Origin: JBFJWU01 sp041623475 [NCBI: bacterium]
Lineage (GTDB): Bacteria > J088
Assembly: GCA_041623475.1 (NCBI GenBank)
Contig: JBFJWU010000202.1
Location: 1-6,370 of the forward strand
Direction of reading: 5' to 3'
Length of the DNA: 6,370 nt
Shown here piece after piece: positions 1 to 6,120 of the stretch. The notes beneath the pieces are model-generated. The model was not told where the DNA came from. It made no database searches and worked only from the letters and a program-made list of their open reading frames with translations. A program made the translations under genes and the position numbers. Numbering within the stretch: position 1 is the stretch's first letter; each line of letters opens with the position of its first letter.

Positions 1-2587
1 ACCAGTTGAACCGACGCACCTTGTACGAACAGTTGTTCGCGCAATAGCGGGTTCCGACACAGCGGTTGTAAACCATCCCGTTCAAACCTTCGACTGTATG
101 ATAGGTCGCGATGACCGGGCAGACTGGTTCGCAAGGTGCATTATTGCACTGCTGGCACATCATCGGCACAAATCGGGTATTTGGTGCGGCCTCTTCCGTC
201 TCGTAATAGCGCTCGATGCGAATCCACGACATCTCCCGACCCTTGGCAACTTCATACTTGCCAACAACCGGAATGTTGTTCTCGCTGTAACACGATGCAA
301 CGCAGGCACCGCATCCGGTACAAGCATTGGTATCAACGACCATGCCCCATTTATACTCGGGATGTACTTGCGCCGGATAGAATGCGTTCTGGTTGGGAAT
401 TACGGTCCCGTGAAGCACTTTCTCGGGCACTGGCTTCTCGCCGGTGTCGATGGCACTGATTTCGTTGAGCGCGACGACCTGGGCAATCCCGCGGCCCAAG
501 TCGTGCTTGGAGCCATCTGTCGTAACCAGGTTGTGATCGATATCCGTGATCAGTTCCAGTTTGGCATCAGCGATCTTGCGAATCTCGACCGCGTTTCCGG
601 CCAGCACACCCGCGCCAGTAACGCCATCGCGCTGGTCGGCGAGCGCCACCAGTGGGTTGCCTTCGATATCGTTGCCATAACGACCGATACCGTTATCGTG
701 CCCCTGCCCCAGCGGCGCCGCAATTGCTTCGGGCAGGACACCGGCCGTCAGGTAGGCGTAACTTTCAAACGTTCCGGCCGCCGTTTTCAAGGCAATCTTG
801 TCACCTTGCTTGATGCCGACCTTGCGTGCCGTCGCCGGATGAATTTCAACCCAGCTGCTCCAGACCGCATTGGTCAGCGGATCGGGAATCTCCTGCAGCC
901 AGGCGCGGTTCGAGAATCGACCATCGAACCGGTGGATATGCGGGTAGGCGACCAGTGTCAATCCGGCAGGTTTGTCAACAGTTGCTACAGATACAGGTGT
1001 CAAGTCGCCGACACTACCGGCATCCACCGGCGCCGTGTCAACCCAATGGCCGCCATTTTTCAGAACATCGGCCCAAAAGCCCTTGCCACTGCCCAGATCG
1101 GACCAGGAGACCTGCATTGCGTCAGCAAAGCTGCCGTGTTGAAGCGGTTTTCCCGCCGCAGCGGCCAGGCGAATCAACGTGTCACCGGCTCCCTGAGTGT
1201 CCCAAATCGGATTCATCGTCGGCTGCTGAACAGATGCGGCACCGGTAGTCGCCAGGTTATCGCCCCAGCTTTCCAGGGGCCCGTTATCTGGCAGGACAAC
1301 ATTAGCCAGGTTTGTGGTCTCGTTTGGCAATGCGTCAAGTACGATCAGGTTGTCCAGCTTCTTGAATGTGTCGGCGACATTCCATGACGCCGGCGCGGCA
1401 AATACCGGGTTAGCTCCGTAAAGGACAACCGTTTTGACCTGCCCGGAATTGATCGCAAGGAGGATTTTCTCCAGCGCCTGCGTGCCGCCCGTTGCCAACG
1501 CAGAAGAGCCTGCGCCGATCGAGACACGGCCACCAATGGCACCCAACGCCTTGTTTAGCAGCAACCCGGCGACATTCAACGCCGTCGCATTAACATCCTG
1601 GTCGGCTGCACCACCGACAGCAACAATCGGCCGCCTGGCATCAGCCAGCTCTTTGGCCAGCTTCAGCAACGTTGCCTCGGACAGGCCTGATGCGGACGCA
1701 GCCGATGCAGCATCCGTATCGGCGATCCAGGCCAGTGCGCGACGCTGCTCGTCATCAGACATCCCTTTGGCAACGCCACCTTCAATCAGGATTCGTAACA
1801 GAGCCTGGGCAACCAGAACGTTGCTCCCTGGCCGCGCGGCCAGCCACTCATCAGAGTTGGCCCCGGTCAATCCCATGCGGGCATCAATGTGAACCAGTTT
1901 CGCCTTGGTGTTCTTGCGATACCCCCGGCTTACGGACAGTCCTTTTTGACTGGCGACCGGGTTCAGCCAGGTTTCGTAGACATCCGCCCCAAGGCTGAGG
2001 ATAAATTCGGCCTTTTCAAAATTAAACGCTGGCAGTACTTTGCGACCAAGGACGATTTCCGCGGCAGCTGCCAGCGGTTCGTGGCTGATCGGCGACCAGC
2101 GGGCGCGCTCTGCGCCCACGACAGCCGAGAACTCGTCAAACAGGCGGTCCAATGTACTGTCCGGCATGGCATCCGTAAGGACAGCAACGCCGCCACCACC
2201 AATGGCACCGGCAGCGGCCGCAATGGCCTGGTCCCAGTTTGCCTTTTTCCCGTCCAGGGTCGGGAACCGATACCGATCCGGATGGTAGTTGGCCTGCAGC
2301 GTGCTGTGTCCGCGGGCACACAAGCCACCTTTGGACACCGGGTGTTGCGGGTTGCCCTCGATTTTGATGGCACGTCCCTCACGGTTGCGAACCATCGTGC
2401 CGCAACCGATTGAACACTCGGTGCAAGTTGAGGAATACCAGAGCGCCTCGCCAGGGATTTGATCCTCAGGCGGTACGACATGCGGAATAATTTTTTCCTC
2501 GACTCGAGGCGTACAGGCAGCTGCCCCAGCAGCCGTTCCAACGCCGACGACTTTCAGGAAATCCCTGCGGTCCAGACCGGAACTCAT
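1..2587 (-). CDS. actB: Alternative complex III subunit ActB, molybdopterin-oxidoreductase-like / iron-sulfur fusion (partial, C-terminus missing)
   Basis: ActB is the large periplasmic subunit of alternative complex III and passes electrons through iron-sulfur clusters. The window holds 862 complete codons, open to the left edge without a stop. The N-terminus has a twin-arginine signal (DRRDFLK, 6-12) followed by AAAC with C25, so it may be a Tat-exported lipoprotein. The B1 domain (about 45-690) resembles the DMSO-reductase family catalytic subunit. It has C55-x2-C-x3-C-x27-C90 followed by ARG, a GANP segment near 390, a VLP..GPLESWG segment near 440, and the pterin-binding-like tail from about 540. 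No cysteine is found where molybdenum is usually bound; that stretch reads SHEPLAAAA. The B2 domain (from about 745) has ferredoxin-like motifs: C756, C759, C762, C766; then C811, C814, C819, C823; then C843, T846, C849, C853. Fusion of the two domains and the actA neighbour distinguish it from PsrA/PsrB-type enzymes, where they are separate proteins. Confidence 0.92.
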   Translation of the reverse strand, partial: MSSGLDRRDFLKVVGVGTAAGAAACTPRVEEKIIPHVVPPEDQIPGEALWYSSTCTECSIGCGTMVRNREGRAIKIEGNPQHPVSKGGLCARGHSTLQANYHPDRYRFPTLDGKKANWDQAIAAAAGAIGGGGVAVLTDAMPDSTLDRLFDEFSAVVGAERARWSPISHEPLAAAAEIVLGRKVLPAFNFEKAEFILSLGADVYETWLNPVASQKGLSVSRGYRKNTKAKLVHIDARMGLTGANSDEWLAARPGSNVLVAQALLRILIEGGVAKGMSDDEQRRALAWIADTDAASAASASGLSEATLLKLAKELADARRPIVAVGGAADQDVNATALNVAGLLLNKALGAIGGRVSIGAGSSALATGGTQALEKILLAINSGQVKTVVLYGANPVFAAPASWNVADTFKKLDNLIVLDALPNETTNLANVVLPDNGPLESWGDNLATTGAASVQQPTMNPIWDTQGAGDTLIRLAAAAGKPLQHGSFADAMQVSWSDLGSGKGFWADVLKNGGHWVDTAPVDAGSVGDLTPVSVATVDKPAGLTLVAYPHIHRFDGRFSNRAWLQEIPDPLTNAVWSSWVEIHPATARKVGIKQGDKIALKTAAGTFESYAYLTAGVLPEAIAAPLGQGHDNGIGRYGNDIEGNPLVALADQRDGVTGAGVLAGNAVEIRKIADAKLELITDIDHNLVTTDGSKHDLGRGIAQVVALNEISAIDTGEKPVPEKVLHGTVIPNQNAFYPAQVHPEYKWGMVVDTNACTGCGACVASCYSENNIPVVGKYEVAKGREMSWIRIERYYETEEAAPNTRFVPMMCQQCNNAPCEPVCPVIATYHTVEGLNGMVYNRCVGTRYCANNCSYKVRRFNW
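2509..2587 (-). other. Tat signal peptide with possible lipobox in ActB
   Basis: Residues 1-26 contain the twin-arginine motif RRDFLK (R7, R8, F10, L11, K12), then a mildly hydrophobic stretch VVGVGTAAGAAA, then C25. The AAA-C context is a permissive lipobox (most have leucine at -3). Export in folded form through Tat fits a subunit that loads iron-sulfur clusters in the cytoplasm. Lipid anchoring at the cysteine is plausible for this subunit but is inferred here. Confidence 0.6.
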
Positions 2588-2595
2588 CTACGTTA

Positions 2596-2601
2596 CCCCT
2601 C
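2596..2601 (-). promoter_or_regulatory. actB ribosome binding site
   Basis: In the 17 bp between the actA stop (TAG, 2607-2605) and the actB start, the minus strand reads GAGGGG, followed by eight bases and ATG. It supports the start at 2587. This start also yields an intact twin-arginine signal peptide, and the short gap indicates co-transcription with actA. Confidence 0.65.
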
Positions 2602-2604
2602 GTC

Positions 2605-3312
2605 CTACTTGTGACAGGTCCAGCAGTCACGCAGGCGGGCTTTCGTCTGCGCGACATCCGTTTCAGTTACTTCGACAGTACCAATCAGGGACTCCCAATG
2701 GACATCCTGCTCGGCCGCCAGCTTCTTGAGTTTCATTACCTGCGCCACATCCTCGCTTTTCTGGATATGGCAGGTCAGGCACCAGCCCATGGTCAACGGC
2801 TTCTCATCGAGCTCGTTGTCCCAGGCTCGCAGTTCCGCAACACCCATCTCCTCGACCGGGCCGTGGCAATTCTGGCAGGTGAACCCTTCGCCACCAACCT
2901 TGTCCAGTTCTTTACCGATCTGGACATGGGCGCGATGGGTGTAATACACAAAGTCCTGGGAATCATGGACCTTGACCCATTCAATGGGTTCGTTGTTGTT
3001 ATAGGCATCCCGGATTTTCTGCACGTCGGCTTTGCCTTCGTCGGATTTGCCTTCGACAATCTTGTGGCAGTTATAGCAAACCTGGACAGGCGGCACGCCG
3101 CTTGATTGGGATCTACGTGCGTAGATGTGGCAGTACTGGCACGGCATGTCCATCTCGCCCGCGTGCAGGCGGTGGCTGAAATTAATTGGTTGCTCGGGAG
3201 CATAATCAACTTCATAGGTTTTCGCCGCTTCGGGATCGGTCGAGAATGCGAACAGCAGTGCCGCAATGCCGACCAACCCAGCGGGTAGAAAGACTACAAG
3301 AATGCGCTTCAT
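2605..3312 (-). CDS. actA: Alternative complex III subunit ActA, pentaheme cytochrome c
   Basis: ActA is the multiheme cytochrome c of alternative complex III, a quinol:cytochrome c (or quinol:oxidase) oxidoreductase. It carries electrons on the periplasmic face towards the downstream acceptor. The 235-residue protein starts MKRILVVFLPAGLVGIAALLFAF, an N-terminal hydrophobic segment (about 4-23) that works as a signal-anchor. Five CxxCH heme-binding motifs follow at 58-62, 79-83, 146-150, 178-182 and 230-234. Further histidines that could be distal heme ligands are H47, H50, H116, H126, H129 and H205. Two FSH/YTH-x2-H segments (45-50 and 124-129) precede heme pairs, suggesting an internal duplication. 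The last heme motif ends one residue before the C-terminus. Five hemes, one membrane anchor and an immediately following actB make ActA much more likely than a NapC/NrfH or class III cytochrome. The ATG start is supported by an AGGAG sequence upstream. Confidence 0.92.
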   Translation of the reverse strand: MKRILVVFLPAGLVGIAALLFAFSTDPEAAKTYEVDYAPEQPINFSHRLHAGEMDMPCQYCHIYARRSQSSGVPPVQVCYNCHKIVEGKSDEGKADVQKIRDAYNNNEPIEWVKVHDSQDFVYYTHRAHVQIGKELDKVGGEGFTCQNCHGPVEEMGVAELRAWDNELDEKPLTMGWCLTCHIQKSEDVAQVMKLKKLAAEQDVHWESLIGTVEVTETDVAQTKARLRDCWTCHK

Positions 3313-3315
3313 GGG

Positions 3316-3330
3316 AGAGGATTCTCCTCT
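3316..3330 (-). promoter_or_regulatory. actA Shine-Dalgarno inside a short perfect hairpin
   Basis: The minus strand reads AGAGGA GAA TCCTCT just before actA, a perfect 6 bp stem with a 3-nt loop. The AGGAG Shine-Dalgarno core (3328-3324) lies in the 5' arm and the loop, 11 nt from the ATG at 3312. If folded, the stem would block most of the ribosome binding site. The stem is short, so it would modulate translation and not silence it. The ribosome binding site itself is a confident call; the regulatory role is inference. Confidence 0.5.
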
Positions 3331-3395
3331 GGCTCGGTGGAAACAGTTCCGGATTGTTGGTAGCTGAACAGAGTGTTGCGAAAGCTTATGCGTCT

Positions 3396-3423
3396 ATTAT
3401 ACGGATGAACCCGAATTCATCAA
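3396..3423 (-). promoter_or_regulatory. Predicted sigma70-type promoter of the act operon
   Basis: On the minus strand, TTGATG (3423-3418, four of six matches to TTGACA) is followed by a 16 bp spacer and a perfect TATAAT (3401-3396). Transcription would begin near 3388, giving a leader of about 76 nt before the actA ATG. The promoter lies in the 149 bp gap between recJ and actA, the only sizeable non-coding stretch in the window. It implies that actA starts its own transcription unit and does not depend on read-through from secDF-recJ. This is a consensus match only; no start site has been mapped. Confidence 0.65.
3404..3421. repeat. Inverted repeat over the -35 region and spacer (candidate operator)
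   Basis: GATGAA (3404-3409) and TTCATC (3416-3421) form perfect 6 bp arms separated by 6 bp (CCCGAA). The element covers four bases of the -35 box and most of the -35/-10 spacer of the predicted actA promoter. That is a typical position for a repressor or a spacer-binding regulator. The arms are short, so chance is possible. I do not recognise it as the site of a named regulator. Confidence 0.4.
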
Positions 3424-3461
3424 ATGCAGTCCCGGCAATTTGTAATTGTTATGACAGACGA

Positions 3462-5213
3462 TCACAGACTGGAAGCGACGACGTCCTCGATTTGCAATTG
3501 AATCGCGTCGCCGCCGCGCCAGGTATCGGGAACAGGTCGATACGCCAACCGAATTCGACCGGGAGGCAGCGGATAAAGATGCTTCTTGCGAAATCCGATT
3601 ACGGACATCTGGCGACCGCCTTTGCGAATCCGAAATTGAACGTGCTCGCCCTTGAGCAGCCGTGCGCCCTCTGGATCAATACCGTCAGACGCAAATACGG
3701 GGCGACGATTCCCTTGTCCAAACGGTGCCAACGCTGACAGATCCTGCAATAGCTGAGGCGTTACCTCGGAAACCGGCAGATGTCCGTCGAGCTGAATCAC
3801 CGGGTGCCATGGGGATTCCCGACGCAGTCGGGTCAACGAATCCTCCAACGCCGAGCGAAATTTGCCCAGGTCAGCCACGGCCACTGTCATTCCAGCCGCT
3901 TCCGCATGTCCCCCCAACGACTGTGCGTATTCACGGGCGGGCACCATCGCCTCGATCAAATCGACTTCATCGATCGAACGGGCACTGCCCTTGGCAATGT
4001 TGTCCTGGACCTGCAGCAGGAATACCGGTCGATGGTATTTTCTCGCCAACTGGCCGGCGACGATTCCAATGATGCCGTGGGCCCAGTCGGGGTCTGACGC
4101 AAAAACCATTGGGCGATCGGCGAAGCCGACATCGCTTGCGAGCCGCTCTTCCACCTCCTGGCGGATCTTTAACTGCTGTTGCTGCCGGGCACGATTGAGT
4201 TGCTCCAGGCGAACCGCCAGGCCCGTTGCGTGATCCTGCTCATCCGTCATCAACAGGTTCAACGCCAATCCGGCATCGGCCATTCGTCCGGCAGCATTGA
4301 TTCGCGGCCCCAGGCCAAACGCAATAGACTCCTCCGAAAAAGACCCACGATCCAGGCCCGACTGTTCCAGCAACGCAGATATGCCAGGATTGTCCGTTGA
4401 CCGGATTCGCTCGACACCTGCCCGGACAAGCAGCCGATTGACTCCCTGCAGCGACACAACATCTGCGACCGTCCCCAGGGCGGCAAGCTGGATCGCCAAT
4501 CCCAGATCGGGTTCTTCATTCCCGGCGTATCGTCCCAGGTCTCGCAACCGACGTCGGACGGCGACGACCAGCGCCAATGCGACCCCCGCCCCGCAGGCAC
4601 CGTGCCAGCCATCCTGCCGCTCGGTCAGGCCCGGGTGGACCCGACTGACCGCAATGGGCAGGTTGCCCGGGTCAAAACTATGGTGATCAGTAATGATCAG
4701 GGGGATCCCCAGGCGTTCAAGCTCGCCGGCGCCGGCGTGAGCGGCGATCCCGTTGTCCACCGTGATTACCAGTTTTGCACCCGCTGCCGACAGCCGTCGT
4801 GCACCTTCCGGATTCAACCCGTAACCATCGCTGCGGTTCGGTACCATCGCGACAACATCGCCACCGGATTCCTGCACAAACCTGGCCAGCAGCGCCGTCC
4901 CGCTGATGCCATCGACGTCATAATCGCCAAAGATTCCGATCCGGTCCCCGCTTGCGATCGCATCGGCAACAGTACGAGCGGCAAGATCCATGTCGGGAAT
5001 CGTATCCGGATCCGGCAGGTCAGCCAGCGACGGATTCAGCCACGCCGTCAACGCAGATTCGTCGCGGCAAAGTTCAGGAAACCGATTTTGAATGATTGCG
5101 CCAACGACGGGATGCAACCCCAATCGTTGTATTACGGGCAGTTCGGGACTATCAAGATCCAGTTGACCAACCACCCATTCGCGGCGAATCGCCGGAAGGG
5201 TGTGCAGGGTCAC
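3462..5213 (-). CDS. recJ: Single-stranded-DNA-specific exonuclease RecJ
   Basis: RecJ is a cytoplasmic 5'-to-3' exonuclease specific for single-stranded DNA, used in RecFOR recombination, mismatch repair and base-excision repair. At 583 residues it is close to the E. coli length. The DHH-family motifs are all visible: IGIFGDYDVDGISG at 92-105 with D97, D99 and D101; VDNG at 152-155 with D153; DHH at 176-178; and ALGTVAD at 245-251 with D251. GPRINAAGR follows at 302-310. The DHHA1 part contains HGIIGIVAGQLARKYHRP at 379-396 and GGHAEAAG at 434-441. An OB-fold DNA-binding tail spans about 470-575, preceded by LAPFGQGN at 495-502. All expected metal ligands are present, so the enzyme should be active. 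Translation starts at GTG, sharing GTGA with the secF stop. No strong independent ribosome binding site is seen, which points to translational coupling. The function is unrelated to protein export, so the pairing with secDF is positional. Confidence 0.97.
   Translation of the reverse strand: MTLHTLPAIRREWVVGQLDLDSPELPVIQRLGLHPVVGAIIQNRFPELCRDESALTAWLNPSLADLPDPDTIPDMDLAARTVADAIASGDRIGIFGDYDVDGISGTALLARFVQESGGDVVAMVPNRSDGYGLNPEGARRLSAAGAKLVITVDNGIAAHAGAGELERLGIPLIITDHHSFDPGNLPIAVSRVHPGLTERQDGWHGACGAGVALALVVAVRRRLRDLGRYAGNEEPDLGLAIQLAALGTVADVVSLQGVNRLLVRAGVERIRSTDNPGISALLEQSGLDRGSFSEESIAFGLGPRINAAGRMADAGLALNLLMTDEQDHATGLAVRLEQLNRARQQQQLKIRQEVEERLASDVGFADRPMVFASDPDWAHGIIGIVAGQLARKYHRPVFLLQVQDNIAKGSARSIDEVDLIEAMVPAREYAQSLGGHAEAAGMTVAVADLGKFRSALEDSLTRLRRESPWHPVIQLDGHLPVSEVTPQLLQDLSALAPFGQGNRRPVFASDGIDPEGARLLKGEHVQFRIRKGGRQMSVIGFRKKHLYPLPPGRIRLAYRPVPDTWRGGDAIQLQIEDVVASSL
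5210..5213 (-). other. secF stop / recJ start overlap (GTGA)
   Basis: The minus strand reads CTG AAG TGA in the secF frame, and the bases GTGA contain both the recJ GTG start and the secF TGA stop. The bases just upstream of the GTG (GGGAACGACTGAA) offer only a weak, distant GGGA as a ribosome binding site. Start-stop overlaps of this kind usually mean reinitiation by terminating ribosomes, so RecJ output probably tracks SecF translation. Confidence 0.7.
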
Positions 5214-6109
5214 TTCAGTCGTTCCCAGAGCAACAGGACCGGCGACGCGACAAAGACACTGCTGTAGGTACCAACCAGGACCCCGGCCATCAATGCGAAT
5301 GCAAATGAATGGATGACCGTTCCGGACTGGGTAAACAGCAACAGGCAGACAACCGTCAACAGCGTCGTGATACTGGTCAACAATGTCCGGCTCAGTGTTT
5401 CGTTGACCGACTGGTTGATGACCACTTCAAAATCGGCACGACGAGCCCGGTTTCGGTTTTCGCGGATCCGGTCAAACACAACGATCGTGTCATTCAAGCT
5501 GTAGCCGATGATCGTCAGCAACGCCGCGATGGTCGGCAGGCTGAACTCTTTGCCGGTCAAGCTGAACAGGCCGACAACCAGGACCACGTCATGAACCAGG
5601 GCGGCAATTGCACCCACGGCATAACGCAGTTCAAAACGAAATGTAACGTAAATCAGAATGCCGACAAGCGCAAAAAGGATACTCAGCAATCCCTGGGTTC
5701 GGAGCTCCTCACCGACTTTGGGACCGACGACCTCGACACGCTGGATGACAACACCCTGCTCGGCGTACTCAGATTCCAGGGAGCTCCGAATCTCCGTTGC
5801 GACCTGAACCGCATCCGTATCCGGTAGCTGGGGAACGCGAACCAGAAACTCATCGCCGGCCCGCTCGCCGAAACTCTGCACCGTCGCACGGTAGCCCAGC
5901 GCCTCCAGCGATGACCGGAGATTCGCAATATCCAGCGACTCATCGAATTGAACCTGGACCTCGACGCCACCGGAAAAGTCGATACCCAGCTTGATACCCT
6001 TGCCAGCGACCAGTCCGATCGCGCAGGTCAGCGCAACGGCGCTGACAACGAAGGCAATCTTGCGGTAGCCGAGAAAATCAATTTTCAGGTCTGGGGAAAT
6101 CAGTTGCAC
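5210..6109 (-). CDS. secF: Protein translocase subunit SecF
   Basis: SecF is the membrane partner of SecD in proton-driven, post-initiation protein export. The protein has 299 residues, normal for a separate SecF. An N-terminal membrane helix lies at about 17-36, followed by the GIDFSGG motif at 42-48 that opens the periplasmic domain (about 45-135). Five further membrane helices follow between about 139 and 297. The hallmark GYSLNDTIVVFDRIREN segment is at 202-218, with D207, D213 and R214. D173 in the LVHD segment is another conserved position in the membrane core. The start codon is GTG (6109-6107), chosen because it has a strong TAGGAG ribosome binding site with a 5-nt spacer and because the protein then begins with the usual MQLISPDLKIDFLGYRK lead-in. 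The TGA stop overlaps the recJ start in the sequence GTGA. No anomaly is seen. Confidence 0.97.
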   Translation of the reverse strand: MQLISPDLKIDFLGYRKIAFVVSAVALTCAIGLVAGKGIKLGIDFSGGVEVQVQFDESLDIANLRSSLEALGYRATVQSFGERAGDEFLVRVPQLPDTDAVQVATEIRSSLESEYAEQGVVIQRVEVVGPKVGEELRTQGLLSILFALVGILIYVTFRFELRYAVGAIAALVHDVVLVVGLFSLTGKEFSLPTIAALLTIIGYSLNDTIVVFDRIRENRNRARRADFEVVINQSVNETLSRTLLTSITTLLTVVCLLLFTQSGTVIHSFAFALMAGVLVGTYSSVFVASPVLLLWERLK

Positions 6110-6114
6110 GTTGG

Positions 6115-6120
6115 CTCCTA
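6115..6120 (-). promoter_or_regulatory. secF ribosome binding site built on the secD stop codon
   Basis: On the minus strand the bases read TAGGAG, followed by five bases (CCAAC) and the secF GTG. TAG is the secD stop and the GGAG is the Shine-Dalgarno core. This arrangement fixes the secF start at GTG 6109 and implies that ribosomes ending secD translation are well placed to start secF. Confidence 0.75.

Larger units (their letters stand above)
3313..3461. other. Intergenic region between recJ and actA
   Basis: This 149 bp stretch is the only non-coding gap of note. Besides the actA promoter, the inverted repeat and the ribosome-binding-site hairpin, it holds an AT-rich 5 bp inverted repeat (CAATT TGT AATTG, 3436-3448) just after recJ. 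That repeat lacks a GC-rich stem and a following T-run, so I do not call it a terminator. No tRNA, small RNA or small coding gene is evident. Confidence 0.7.

Noticed and set aside
98-1387. A 429-codon open frame on the plus strand opposite actB
   Set aside because: It lies entirely antisense to a strongly supported ActB sequence with conserved domains, and its translation shows no recognisable domain, signal or membrane segment. It is an antisense shadow of a GC-rich coding region.
1889-2541. Overlapping open frames on both strands across the ActB N-terminal region
   Set aside because: Neither translation has family features, while the actB frame here carries the Tat signal and the four-cysteine motif. 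The minus-strand one is simply an out-of-frame reading of actB.
1-3312. The actA-actB pair as a polysulfide, nitrate or formate oxidoreductase
   Set aside because: A molybdenum ligand is not apparent, the catalytic-like and ferredoxin-like domains are fused in one protein, and a pentaheme cytochrome precedes it. This is the ACIII arrangement.
3436-3448. Inverted repeat CAATT-TGT-AATTG just downstream of recJ as a terminator
   Set aside because: The stem is only 5 bp and almost entirely A/T, and no T-run follows on the minus strand, so it does not qualify as an intrinsic terminator.
3186-3737. A plus-strand open frame spanning the recJ-actA intergenic region
   Set aside because: It crosses the control region and runs antisense into both flanking genes; no ribosome binding site or family resemblance is seen.
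4602-5267. A 221-codon plus-strand open frame opposite recJ and the secF 3' end
   Set aside because: It is antisense to the RecJ catalytic motifs, with no plausible product of its own.
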